Shown: positions 36,026 to 47,163 of the stretch, one piece after another
How positions within the stretch are numbered: position 1 is the first letter of the stretch
Layout of the letters: each line of letters begins with the position of its first letter
Assembly: GCF_017654505.1 (NCBI RefSeq)
Contig: NC_054538.1
Span: 66,160,524 to 66,224,523, forward strand
Reading direction: 5' to 3'
From: Polyodon spathula
Lineage: Eukaryota; Chordata; Actinopteri; Acipenseriformes; Polyodontidae
DNA: 64,000 nt
Notes under the pieces: model-generated
What the model was told of the DNA's origin: nothing
The model's input: the letters and a program-made list of their open reading frames with translations, nothing else
Databases searched by the model: none
Position numbers and translations under genes: made by a program

Positions 36026-38260
36026 CTTCATAAGCAACTTGTTTAGTTATTCAATTAATTAATAGTCCCCTTTTTCTCTGGTTGACTATATAGGACTTGA
36101 TTAGGATGATGGGTTTTCTGGTCCTGGTAATGTGGTTAAATTAAATAATTTGATAGGACATTTATTACTATCTGGCACCCTAGAGCTTGGCCCTGTTACA
36201 CGGTGACATCCTTGGTCCCGCCTACCTTGGGATTAAACAGTCGACCCATGGAGACCATTTCCTCTTTTGCCTCTCACCTCTGGTAAAGTAACCTTCTGTG
36301 TTACAGAACTGAGTGTGTTTTTGAAAGAGTCTTTTTGAGTCGACTGCAGTTCCCTTGCATTCGTCCTGAGAGCTGGCTTGTCGCTTTCGTGAAATAAGCG
36401 GCTCTGTTTCTTGGCTTCTTTCTCGATCCTTTCTCAGAGACTGCCTCATCTGTATATGCTGTCTGTCATGTGTGAGCGACTGCCTGCGCAGTATTTATTA
36501 AGAGTGCACGTGTGTTGTCTTTTCAAGCCTACACTCTCAGGGAGAACACCGTTCCTCCGCCGGGGCTAGGCTTTGCTGTATTCCTGCCATTGAGTGATTC
36601 CGCCGGCCACCATTCGAGTAGTTTGGGCGAGATAAAAATAAAACCAAATATTATTGTATTCTGTTGTTGTTGCGTGTCCACCTGTGTGTTGATCCTGTCG
36701 CACAACCCTGTTTTGCCTGTGTTTGTGCTGTGAAATGTAGCTGCGTGCTGTTAAAAAAACAAACAACAACAAAAAAAAAAAAACAAAGGGTGTTGTCAAG
36801 TCAGCCAGTCGGTAATTCTTCCACCGGGGTTGTGCTCTACCTGCCCCGCTGTTGAGTAGACCTCGCCGGCTGCCTCGGCCCGCCCACCCTGGTGTGTTAG
36901 GCCTTCAAAAAAAAAACAAAAAAAAAAAAGTGTTTTCTCCCTCTATTGTTTTTTCACTCACCCGTCGCAGCTTCCTCAGCCTGTGTGTCTCCCTGGTGTA
37001 TTGTGCACACTGACTAGGTGTGTGACTACACACGGTTAGGGTAGGCACTGCTGCATTAGTTGCCCCCCAGTGCTACAGTACCCTGGTGCATGCTCAACCC
37101 TTGGTACTTCGGTGCCTTGGTGCACACGGTGCTCAGTGCACACAGTGTATATGGTGCCTGGTGCTCACGGTGGCTGTTGCACGGTGTTTGGGGTAGGTGC
37201 ACGTGGTGCTTAGGTACCTTGGTACACGCGTTGCTAAGCACTCCCGTGCCTTGTACTCCATACAGGCGCATTGTGCAGCGCCTTGAGTTAAATACTCACT
37301 GGTACTGAAGTGACGGTAAGCATGTTGTGGTTTCATGCTTGCACATCCTGCAGGGTGAACATACCACAGGCGGATGGGCATTCTCTATGTGCACGGTGCT
37401 TGGGTGTCCAGGACACCACTTTGGCGCTTGGGGATGATGCCTTTTGCGACATCTGTGCGGCTTTTCAGCCTCATGTGCTTCACAATAGGCTAGCTAGGTG
37501 GCTCCGTCCTCTGTGGCCGAGCTGTCAGCAGCCCTGGGGGCCTCAGTCCCCCTGCTCCTCCAATTACCACAGAGCCACTTGCAGGATATTCCATGAGCAC
37601 AGGATTGGTTAACAACCCCTAACCGCTCCCCATCTCTGCATGCGAGGCGGGTTATGGACCTAAAAAGGCACAGATGGCCCAGGTCCTGAAGTTATTGGCG
37701 TGGCAGCAGGCTCTTGCTGCCCCGGTCGCGGCTCCAGTTGTGCCCTTGCCCACCCCAGTACCAGCTCCTGTCTCCCCCAGGGAGAGCTGGAATCGCCTGA
37801 ACTGATGGCAGAGGGGGACGCGCTTTCGATAGCGGCCTCCTGGGGATAGGGCTCCTTCCCCACCTATCTTGTCTTTGTGAAGTGTGATTTTCTGAACTCC
37901 TACCATAAGGTATGAAAATTTTATCTTAATTGTGTATTTTCAAAAAAATTACTAATGACAGTTGTTTTATTGGCCAGAGAAGGGTTATGTTGACGCTTAC
38001 AAAATCACTTAATTTGAGCTACTCATACTGTTGACTTGTTGTATATTTTGTTTCATTCATAACTCACACTGACTATCTGCTACTTACTAACAGTGACACC
38101 TACTGTACCCTCGCATACCACACTCTTCACAATTCAAAGCATTTCCAATGTGAATGCAAGCACAAACATAGATTGGCATATGACTTGGTGGTCTGGTCAA
38201 AATGTGCTTGCGGTCCAGATTCGGTCCGGAGTCTGCCTATTGAGTACCCCTGACCTAAAC

Positions 38261-39695
38261 TTTTAAATGACATTTTCATACCTCTCGTAAGCTAGCAAGT
38301 GTCTCATTTGATGTTTTACAGACTTTATTTTCATTCAGATGGTGTTACACTTACTTTCTGTGCTGCAGCTATGGATCTATTCGCTTCTGTCCAGTATTTT
38401 TTATTTATTTTTTACTTCACAATCAATTGTTTCCTTAAATAAAAATATAAAAAAACTTTTCAGTTAATGAATTCCTCCAGAGCCACCCCTATACCCCTCA
38501 GTGTGACACCTGTATCCGTGATTCTGATATATCTGATATGTATATTTTTTGCAATACATGTGATGTCTGAATTGAACCTTTCTTAATCTCTGTCAAGGTT
38601 GATGCCACTGGAGAGCTTCTGTGCCTGGTGTGATGCTGTTTTAAATTCACACTCTCATATCAAGGACAGTTTTATTCATTTAAGGGTTATTTTTAAATCA
38701 ATTTAATTCATTGACAATGACTACATAAATGCTCCCCACAGCTTATGATGATGACCAGTGGCATAGCCAGAATTTTTGCAGATGAGTAATAAGTTATAAA
38801 AACGTTTCTGCAAGTAAAAACCACTTGAAATCACCCTATTAAAGAACCACTACTATGCAGTTATCAAACATACAAATTAAATAATAGAAAGAATAACCTA
38901 TTTTACCTGATGTTCAGATCCCAAAGTCCATCCTGTGTGTCCTCAGGTGTCTTCAGAGTTGGTCAAAAGCAGAGGGCGTCTAGTAACCTCCCAGACGTGG
39001 ACTCGTTTTTATCAACGAAAGTCTGTAAATTAAAAGTGAAACGCGATGTAAAATGCAATCATGGAATCATTTCTAATTCTGTAATTCATGTCTGTGTAAC
39101 ATGAAAATAATGTACGATTCTCAATGTCATAATTGTGCAAACGTGAAATAAAATAATGATAATAAAGACTGAAATGATAATAAACATAATAATTAATTTT
39201 AATGCATGATACAAAACAAAAACTTAATGAGCTTGAGTAGATTTTTGAACCAGATTTGATCATTTATACTGACAGCTTCCTGGTATCACATAGCAGCATG
39301 GGCGAACCTGTGAAAGTGTGAATAATGACTAAAAAGACCAGAACACCAACTGCCAAGTACAAGGGGGATCTGAAGGCCATCAGTCACTTATTATTCTCTA
39401 AGCATTATTAAGCTCTTCCACAAATTTCTCCATCTTCTACCAATAAAACTTTAAATCTGCCGGCCATTGTTATTTGTTCTGGTATTGATTAAACATTAAG
39501 GTTAGCACTTTTATCATCAACCATATTATACATGGGTCTCGTGCCACCAACATGTATAAGACAGTAAAATGCCAAGGTTTATAGGATAATTGTCGTTCAC
39601 CGTGTATTATAATGAAATAACTAGTGCATTATAGTTATTTAGAACATGGACTATAATTCGTCCACTTTCATGCTATACAAGTCATTTAAATATTC
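38261..39695. other. Unassigned sequence
   Basis: AT-rich spacer between the hAT element and the deleted Tc1. No gene or recognisable element was seen. Confidence 0.45.
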
Positions 39696-39699
39696 ACCA

Positions 39700-40219
39700 C
39701 AACAGTGACTCTGGTTATGAGATGATACTCACAACCACTCTGGTTATGAGTGACACTCTCGCCTTGGCTAATGTGAGTGTTCATGACTCAACTATCAGAA
39801 AAAGACTGAACAAGAATGGTGTTCATGGAAGGATAGCGAGGAGGAAACTACTGCTCTCTAAAAAGAACATTGCTGCCCGTCTGAAGTTCACCAAAGAGCA
39901 CACAGATGATCCACAAGACAGACGAGTCAAAGGTAGAACTTTTTGGCTTCAATGAGAAACATTATGTTTGGTGAAAACCAAATACTGCGTTCGAACAGAA
40001 GAACCTCATCCTCAGTTACTGAATCTAAAGGTTCACATACTCTTTCCATATGGATATTGAATGTTGACTCATTTGTGGATAAATAAATATTGAAAAAGTA
40101 TTTCTTTTTTTAATAGGTTATCTTTATCTATTATTAGGATTTAGATTAAGCTCTAATAACATTTTAGGTTTGATATACGTGAAAATCCTAAGGAATTCAC
40201 AAACTTTTTCTCAGCACTG
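39700..40219 (+). mobile_element. Tc1 element with internal deletion
   Basis: From about 39770 the + strand translates to NVSVHDSTIRKRLNKNG and then HGRIARRKLLLSKKNIAAR, LKFTKEHTD: the second DNA-binding subdomain of fish Tc1 transposases. It is followed by FEQKNLI-like sequence, after which the whole catalytic region is absent. The 3' end is complete (CTTTTTCTCAGCACTG, ending at 40219 next to TA). The remaining ~520 bp is a deletion derivative that cannot make transposase. The left terminal repeat was not found. Confidence 0.8.
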
Positions 40220-40222
40220 TAT

Positions 40223-40293
<71 letters not shown>
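40220..40293. repeat. (TA)n microsatellite at Tc1 right end
   Basis: TATCTATAATA followed by more than 30 TA units. It again begins at a Tc1 target TA, as at 28717. Confidence 0.95.
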
Positions 40294-40294
<1 letters not shown>

Positions 40295-40295
<1 letters not shown>

Positions 40296-40431
40296 CAAGT
40301 AAGCAGTCATGCATTCAAACAAACACCTATAAATACCTCCAATGTTTTGATTCAAACACAGGCTCCCTTGAGAAAGATATGTACAACATATCGAAACGTT
40401 GGGCAGCTGGTTCTTTGAGCTAATATATTAT
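40295..40431 (+). mobile_element. Penelope-like 3' end with hammerhead-like fold
   Basis: CTTGAGAAA is followed by a perfect 7-bp stem (GATATGT 40376-40382 and ACATATC 40386-40392) with loop ACA, then GAAACGTTGGGC. The order box, stem, GAAAC matches the compact hammerhead motifs of Penelope-like elements, and GAAACGTTG is a frequent tail motif there. The first box reads TTGAGAA where CTGANGA is expected, so ribozyme activity may be lost. Flanked by (TA)n and (AC)n(AT)n. Confidence 0.45.
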
Positions 40432-40476
<45 letters not shown>

Positions 40477-40477
40477 A
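40432..40477. repeat. (AC)n(AT)n microsatellite
   Basis: About 12 AC units then about 10 AT units. Confidence 0.95.
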
Positions 40478-40479
40478 TC

Positions 40480-41995
40480 CCTCATGCTGACATATGGGTT
40501 ATGCAACTCCGCTCAACTCAACTCAACTCAGAGACTTTTGCACAACATCAAAAGATACTCTGACATTTTCAAATACTCTGGGTCAGACTTCAGTTTTTTT
40601 TGTTTTAAAGAAAATATCTGTATCAGACATGAATACATTTTTGTACTTTTATGTATAAGATCTCAAAAGGCTTACACTATTTTACAAATTAAATTGAGAA
40701 AAAGTTAAGGAGGCAGTTGCCAAATATTCTGTAAACCAAGATAAAATGGTTGGTATAATAAAAGTAATGCTGCGCTTATTATTAATTAGGATATGCAACT
40801 AAGGAACTTGAGAGTCCATACCAATAACATATAATAATATGAACATACTGCATACTGTAAAGCCAAATTATGTCCATTGTTCAGTCTGGATACAGACCAA
40901 GGTATAAAGCATTACAACATCAATAAAATTCATAGGACTGCAATTTACTGAGATTGTAATATTTTATGAATAGTCTTAGGCTTTTCATTGTACTCAACAT
41001 GAAACTATAAAAAACCAGGCCAGATAAATCTAGCGCATTATTCTTCAAAATGCTGCAGCTCTGCACTTCAAATTTTTATGAGATTCTTAACACAGCAAAG
41101 TGTCTGCCCCCCCACCCCCAGTGTGGCAAATTGTTTCAAAACAAACAATTTAATTTTTTTAATTTTAACACATTTAAAAATTACAGATCTACAGAATACC
41201 TCCATTGACCGGATGATGGCAAACGGGTTTACAAGTACCACATTTAACAGTAATGATACAAAACCGTTCATCACTACAAGCAGTGTCTTATTGGAGTTTT
41301 TTGCTTTCTGCAAAGCACATTATAAAAATGCTGATATTCTATTGATTTTAAAAATATGACAGAAGCCACCATGTAAACGCAATGCATTATATTTGGTTTA
41401 ACAAAGAATGCATTTTAACAAGCTGAATGGATGTGGACCATAATCAGATTCTTTTGGATGTCATGTGATGTATGATAAACTGTCGCTTCCGTGTTTTTTT
41501 TTTTACTAAAACAAACAATTAATACAGTATTAGCAAGTTCAATAATGGAAACTAGAAATTGATCAAAACCAAAAATCTTTGGGCTTAATGTAATGGGAAT
41601 TACATACACTGCATAGGATTCAGTGGTTTGCAAACAGGATACACAGTCACAGACAAAAGTACTGTGTTGACACCCTACACTTAATATAAGATAATTTCAG
41701 AAAACACGTTACAAGCATTTGTGAACATTAGCCAGTAATTAATATGGCAAAGACCAAAATACACAATTTCCTATATTTTTATATATAAATCAATTAAGCA
41801 ATTCCTAATATCTATTCATGAAAAATGTATTGGCACTTTTACATTAAAAATCTGTAAAAATGTTATAGAACTAATTAAAAAATATATTAATTGATTGAAA
41901 CTAATCTGCATGGTAAATCGAAAGATTGAATAAATAAAAATAATAAGAATAAATACCATCTGCTCGGATGAAGATCAGTAGACGATAGACAATCT
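40480..41995. other. Unassigned AT-rich sequence
   Basis: No gene or element could be supported. It holds a (CTCAA)n-like patch at about 40511-40529 and a poly-C/CA run near 41106-41120. Confidence 0.45.
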
Positions 41996-41997
41996 TC

Positions 41998-43244
41998 CAA
42001 CGACCCAGAGCATACGGATAACTCAACATAACGACCCAGAGCATACGGATAACTCAACATAACGACCCAGAGCATACAGATAACTCAACATAACGACCCA
42101 GAGCATACAGCTAACTCAACATAACGACCCAGAGCATACAGATAACTCAACATAACGACCCAGAGCATACAGCTAACTCAACATAACGACCCAGAGCATA
42201 CAGATAACTCAACATAACGACCCAGAGCATACAGCTAACTCAACATAACGACCCAGAGCATACAGCTAACTCAACATAACGACCCAGAGCATATGGATAA
42301 CTCAACATAACGACCCAGAGCATATGGATAACTCAACATAACGACCCAGAGCATATGGATAACTCAACATAACGACCCAGAGCATACACTCAACATAACG
42401 ACCCAGAGCATACAGATAACTCAACATAACGACCCAGAGCATACAGATAACTCAACATAACGACCCAGAGCATACAGATAACTCAACATAACGACCCAGA
42501 GCATACGGATAACTCAACATAACGACCCAGAGCATACGGATAACTCAACATAACGACCCAGAGCATACGGATAACTCAACATAACGACCCAGAGCATACA
42601 GATAACTCAACATAACGACCCAGAGCATACAGATAACTCAACATAACGACCCAGAGCATATGGATAACTCAACATAACGACCCAGAGCATACAGATAACT
42701 CAACATAACGACCCAGAGCATACAGATAACTCAACATAACGACCCAGAGCATACAGATAACTCAACATAACGACCCAGAGCATACAGATAACTCAACATA
42801 ACGACCCAGAGCATACAGATAACTCAACATAACGACCCAGAGCATACAGATAACTCAACATAACGACCCAGAGCATACAGATAACTCAACATAACGACCC
42901 AGAGCATACAGATAACTCAACATAACGACCCAGAGCATACAGATAACTCAACATAACGACCCAGAGCATACAGATAACTCAACATAACGACCCAGAGCAT
43001 ACAGATAACTCAACATAACGACCCAGAGCATACAGATAACTCAACATAACGACCCAGAGCATACAGATAACTCAACATAACGACCCAGAGCATACAGATA
43101 ACTCAACATAACGACCCAGAGCATACAGATAACTCAACATAACGACCCAGAGCATACAGATAACTCAACATAACGACCCAGAGCATACAGATAACTCAAC
43201 ATAACGACCCAGAGGATACAGATAACTCAAAATAACGACCCAGA
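41998..43244. repeat. 31-bp tandem satellite, about 40 copies
   Basis: The unit is AACTCAACATAACGACCCAG plus AGCATACAGAT (31 bp). Units differ mainly at the six bases before AACTC: CAGATA, CAGCTA, CGGATA and TGGATA variants. One unit near 42383-42400 is short, lacking the GATAA portion. The left third mixes variants, including a CAGATA/CAGCTA alternation (62-bp period). From about 42690 to 43200 units are nearly uniform, and the last units decay. A 31-bp period is not a multiple of three, so open frames across it are not genes. Confidence 0.97.
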
Positions 43245-43249
43245 GCAAT

Positions 43250-44095
43250 TTACTATTTTAACAAGGGACAGCTGAACTCGTTAATGGAGGTATTTAAAGT
43301 AGCAGGTATGCAGTCTAGGGTTGGATTGTTGGGAGACTGGTGTGTGTATGTGTGAGAGAAGTGACACACAGACATACTGCATTGACACAGACACACCGTA
43401 CTGTGCTTTATTACACTTTGCTGTGCTTTAACTATTGGGATCAGTGTTTCCAATACATGTTTCCAATAATGTGTAGCATAGCTATAGTTCTGAAATGGCT
43501 TGGAAACTACCTGCATCCCGAATCCTTGTATACTTGTTGACATTCCATTATCATATGGTTAAAAGAGTACAACCAAAGGTTTAGATCGCATTTCATTCCA
43601 ATCGGGAATATAACAGTTTCAAAATAATGAAGAGACATTTTGTAAGCTCAAAAACAAATATGGAGGTGTGTGGGTTAGTTGGATACTTTTTTACAACATA
43701 TTTACTATTAATATATGCTAATTAAACAATTTTTATGACATTAAGTGTTTTTTTTTATCTTTCAGTAAATACAGTACATCATTAGTACGCTTAACATCTG
43801 GTAAATTGTGTCTAGGGATATATACTGTATATATAATCTTTAAAAACACCATAAATTGCCTGTAAGTGCCATGTATTCTTCATTAATATTGCTATACTTT
43901 TATTACAGGTTTGTAGTAATGAAGCATCTAGAAACCTCAGAGATATATACATCTTTTTCTTTTATACTGAGAAAAAAAGTACTAAGAAACATTGATCACA
44001 GACCTAATAAAATGAATCTGTTAATTTCACTGTGTAAAGAGTGCTCCGTTAAAATACTTATATTTTATTTGATTCTTGTTTGAAATGTTGCTCCT
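43250..44095. other. Unassigned sequence
   Basis: AT-rich spacer between the satellite and the piggyBac remnant. Nothing was recognised. Confidence 0.4.
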
Positions 44096-44175
44096 TTAAT
44101 CCTCCTATTATGTTCAGAATTTAAATACGTCTATTAGGTTTTGGGTCATATTGACCAATTGAAAAAGCTTCAAAT
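44096..44175 (-). mobile_element. Candidate piggyBac end (TTAA target plus terminal repeat)
   Basis: TTAA (44096-44099) is followed by TCCTCCTATTATGTTC and, further in, GGGTCATATTGACC. Fish piggyBac and related MITEs commonly begin TTAA plus CCTCCT.TTAT and then a GGGTCAAATTGACCC-like block. With the transposase on the minus strand at higher coordinates, this would be its 3' end. The opposite end was not found. Confidence 0.5.
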
Positions 44176-44310
44176 TGATCAAATTGTTTTTCTTTGCATA
44201 GCTTTTACTCTTTTATGTTAAATTTTAGAAATTAATGTAAACTATCATTATAAGAAGTGCAACAAATATTTATTTAATAGTAGCATAACCTTATATGACC
44301 ATTTTATTAT

Positions 44311-44340
44311 ACAGAAACCAAAATTGGTTTTGGTTTCTGT
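44311..44340. repeat. Perfect 13-bp hairpin
   Basis: ACAGAAACCAAAA pairs exactly with TTTTGGTTTCTGT around the loop TTGG. It lies between the candidate piggyBac end and the transposase remnant. Subterminal palindromes occur in such elements; terminator or other roles are unproven. Confidence 0.8.
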
Positions 44341-44387
44341 AGGGGATGAATGAAGCTTGAGCATAGTGCTATGGGGCAATTTCCATT

Positions 44388-44560
44388 GGAAAAAAAAGTC
44401 TCACCTTTTTCTCACTATTTTGGTAGTATTTTTGGGTTGTGTGTGTTTCCATTTGAAATTCTCATTCAAAAAGCAAATAGCCAAATTAATATTGAAATAT
44501 GGGTTTCCATGAAGTTTTTTAGGTTGTCTTAAAACACCGACAGCGCAGCCTGCCCCATTT
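44388..44560. repeat. Dispersed repeat, copy 2 (partner at 29330-29580)
   Basis: Shares GTCTCACCTTTT, TTTTGGTAGTA, GGGTTTCCATGAAG and TTTTTTAGGTTGT with 29330-29580 in the same order. It lies between the piggyBac end and transposase remnant, so it may be an insertion or part of that element. Confidence 0.55.
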
Positions 44561-44929
44561 GGCCAAAATAAATAAACAAATAAATAAATAAAGCATGACC
44601 CCCCCCCAAAAAAACAGATTAGGATTGCTTGGTACTATAAGTACCTAATAAAGCTATTTCTGGACATGTTTCCATGCAAACAAACAAAAAAAACAAAACA
44701 AAAAAAAAAACATTTTTGGTCAAATATATGGCTTTTTAATGTGAGAAAGGCGATTTACTTTGCCTCTGAAGTTGTACAATGTTTTAGATGCAGACTTCCT
44801 ATAATGTGTGACGTGTGTGGTATGTGCGTTCCTCAATAAAATACATTCAACACTTCTTTATAAATGTCCCAATAAATTTGGATATGCCCATCATTTCTGT
44901 CTAGGATGAATGACATGTACTCTCATGTT

Positions 44930-45562
44930 CCTTTGTAAATGCAGGACAGAACTGTGAGATTACATTGCACATGACAGACAGTAGACAGCAGAAATATGCA
45001 CAGATACACTCTGCATTTCACACTGGACTTGTTGTCATTGCTTGAAGGACAAAAATTGGATCGTGCAACTTTCTGCCTGGACAATCTGGATAAGAGCAAT
45101 CACAGCAGGAGCTCTAGGCATTCCTGATCTTTGAATGAGGGGGTCACTCGTGCCTTGCCCAACATCTCCAGGACAATTATGCATTGATACAGCTTGCCAG
45201 CTTTCCACATTAAATTGGTATCAGCCCAAAGGCCAAAAGCATTGTATGCCAACAGATCAACTACACTGTAGATGACCAGTGCCCAGTTAGGCATTGACAG
45301 GTGTCAGTAAATTGTCAGCTGATCCACGATGTCAACTCCCCCTTTGAAGGAATTGTAGTCCTGGCTTCTTGTCACCACTGGTACACAGTGTTGCATCTTT
45401 GTGCATTGTGATGAGCACAATAACTTTGTTTTTTGGACAGTATGTAACAACTGCTGTACTCTCTGTAAAGCACATTTTCAAGAGTGCACAATTCGGTTCT
45501 GCACAGACCAGTCTGTGAAGTCTCTGTTGCCAAGAACTGAAAAATAACCGGTACTGTACCAA
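44930..45562 (-). pseudogene. piggyBac transposase remnant
   Basis: Read on the minus strand, a first segment (45562 downward) contains FTESTAVVTYCPKNKVIVLI and TMHKDATLCTSGDKKP. After a one-base frame change comes YNSFKGGVDIVDQL, equivalent to the family's hallmark YN.TKGGVD..DQ. A stop follows, then ALVIYSVVDLLAYNAFGLWA, the usual hydrophobic block after it. Near 45040 CPSSNDNKSSVKC resembles the cysteine-rich C-terminal finger. This is the last third of a piggyBac transposase with at least one frameshift and two stops. The catalytic N-terminal half was not found upstream. Confidence 0.8.
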
Positions 45563-45599
45563 ACTTAAAAAAAGTGATGTGTTTATTTTAAATGACTTC

Positions 45600-46090
45600 T
45601 TTTTTAAGTGTATGGTAGGATAAGATAACTAAGAGAGCAGTGCTGATGTCATGGCAAATTCTGTTCAGTCACAAATTACACCCATGTTGAGTTACTTGAG
45701 GACTTTCACCTTGTGGGAAATGTAGTTAAGTGTTATATACTTTATCCTCTGACATTTGATTTTAATTTTTATTCCACTCAGCACTATAAAATATATACAG
45801 TTCTAAAATATATCTTTAATGTTTTAGGACAATATAGTTTAGTGCCTGTCACTGAATTTATGTCTTCCTTTCAACTGCCCTTTGGCCTTGTGGAGATACA
45901 GCAAAATAAACTCATCATTGAGAAAGAAGATAGCAACCTGTGCTCTGAAAACATATTTGCTTGTCAGTAGAAGCTATCATTTTTTAACAAGATTGATAGA
46001 AGCCCTTGGCTGATGATAACATTGAGGTTAGTGTTAAAAAAATTAAGATGGTGAATTACATTATTTGTATACCAATATGTACATTAATTA
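45600..46090. other. Unassigned spacer
   Basis: Nothing was recognised. One open frame (45713-45970) has no family signal. Confidence 0.35.
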
Positions 46091-46301
46091 TGTGCGTGTG
46101 AAGCGAGGCTGTCTCTGTGAAGAAACCTGTGTGGTTTAAAAAGGTACTGTTGTAGTTTGTGTGTGTTTAAAAACCATTAGGTTTTGTTTTGGTAATTTTC
46201 TTTTTGTTATTGTAAATAATAAGAAGTACACGTTGGTGCTTAAACCTGCAATTCTGGGTCTGGGTCTGTATTAAAAAAGGGCAAAACGAACCTTTGTTAC
46301 A
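46091..46301 (+). mobile_element. LTR 3' part with primer-binding-like site
   Basis: The stretch from TGTGCGTGTGAAG ends with TTTGTTACA, followed after two bases by TGGTGGCAGCG (46304-46314). Fish Gypsy-type elements commonly have this TGGTGGCAGCG at the LTR-internal junction, where the tRNA primer binds. The left border is my estimate. No 3' LTR partner was found. Confidence 0.5.
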
Positions 46302-46366
46302 TATGGTGGCAGCGATACTAAGCCTTATGGACCCAACACAGATTTTAAAAAAATAAATAATGAAAC

Positions 46367-46606
46367 ATGAAAATGGAAGCCCTAATAAAGAAGTTGGAGC
46401 AGTCGACTGCTGTACAGCAGTACACGGGTACAGAGACAGGAGTGGAGGCGGCCAGACCTGGAGGTCTCAGAACAAGAGGGGTCGGAGCTGCAGCGGGTGC
46501 TGGCAAGAGTGGCGTGGCCTGCACCACAACATCAATCACCTGCGGTGGACCAAGAGTCACGGATCATCTCCACACTCATTATGATTCGTGGGGGTGGAGA
46601 AAGTAA
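46367..46606 (+). pseudogene. Gag-like start of the LTR element, truncated
   Basis: An open frame of 79 codons begins 53 bases after the primer-like site with MKMEALIKKLEQ and continues with a low-complexity Gly/Ala/Thr-rich stretch. Position and the EALIKKLEQ helix fit the N-terminus of a Gypsy-type gag, but no capsid or zinc-knuckle follows, so the element is truncated soon after. Coding status rests on position more than on sequence. Confidence 0.4.
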
Positions 46607-46609
46607 CTC

Positions 46610-47130
46610 TACCAGCTCGAGGTGCGAATTTGATTCTTGTATTACTATGGACAGAAGCATACTGGATACTTGCCTCCAAACATCAAAACCAATTGGTGTC
46701 AATCACAGAATCAATTTGTGTTCTTTAATAAGAAATCTCTGATTTAAGTCGATATGTCAATGACATTATATCAAAGTATTTTCACTGTTGATAGTTTCTA
46801 ATGTATGTATTTGTGGTATACTGCTGATGAAATATTATGAAATCATGAATGAATTTGGATATGTCAATTGCAGTAAGCTGTATCAATTATTATGTTTATT
46901 AAAAAATGTAACTTTCTTTTATGTCAGTTTGCTGCTGAACATATGTAGCACCCAGGAGAGGCACTTGTTCTTTCTGATCGGGGTGGGATCAGCCAGGCAG
47001 AATACCAGAAGGAAAATATAAATTAGACCACACTACTATGTCAAGCAATGAACAACATTAACTAAACACAGAATTATAATTTTAAACTAAAGGGCAGTGC
47101 AGCTCAATACCTGCATGGAGACGGGGCTCA

Positions 47131-47163
<33 letters not shown>

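Larger units (their letters stand above)
34800..36200 (+). mobile_element. Solo LTR (1401 bp) inside the DIRS copy
   Basis: It begins TGTGGCAAACACG and ends CCCTGTTACA, with CGGT on both sides (34796-34799 and 36201-36204). Removing the element and one CGGT restores a sequence that aligns continuously with the uninterrupted DIRS copy at about 4040-4060. That gives direct empty-site support. A strong TATA box, TATAAAAGG, lies at 34852-34860. A long (AT)n tract at 35957-36021 lies in its distal part. No internal region is present. Confidence 0.85.
34687..37880 (+). mobile_element. DIRS-like retrotransposon, 5' part (copy 2), inserted in hAT
   Basis: Homologous to 3938-5830 in the same order of blocks: GTTCCCTTTCAATTCGAAG start, TATGCCTGCCATTGG, GGTCCCGCCTACC, an A-rich region, GGTGC-type repeats at about 37065-37260, and a Cys-rich segment near 37325-37470. 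There HACTSCRV, LCARCLG and FCDICAAF give a paired CxxC pattern like fish DIRS gag. QMAQVLKLLAWQQA at about 37676 matches the same place in copy 1. It lacks reverse transcriptase and recombinase. It is interrupted by the LTR at 34800-36200. Confidence 0.65.
33900..38252. mobile_element. hAT element split by nested insertions
   Basis: The left end CTGGGGTACTCAATT (33900) and the reverse complement of the right end, CAGGGGTACTCAATA (ending 38252), agree at 13 of 15 bases. Flanks are CCCTAAAC (33892-33899) and ACCTAAAC (38253-38260), a 7-of-8 match that fits an 8-bp hAT target duplication. The CAGGGGT start is also typical of hAT. Own sequence seems limited to about 33900-34686 and 37880-38252, with no transposase, so the original was probably a non-autonomous element of about 1.1 kb. 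Confidence 0.75.

Noticed and set aside
41887..42075. Minus-strand open frame across the 31-bp satellite edge
   Set aside because: It is produced by the tandem repeat; the 31-bp period rotates the frame and there is no family signal.
42000..43244. CRISPR-like array
   Set aside because: Units are contiguous 31-bp repeats with no unique spacers, in vertebrate DNA.
46360..46584. Alternative frame overlapping the gag-like start
   Set aside because: The frame beginning at 46367 fits a gag start better by position and sequence.
47131..47163. A33 tract as a processed pseudogene or LINE tail
   Set aside because: No gene- or element-derived sequence could be recognised upstream, and no target duplication was seen.
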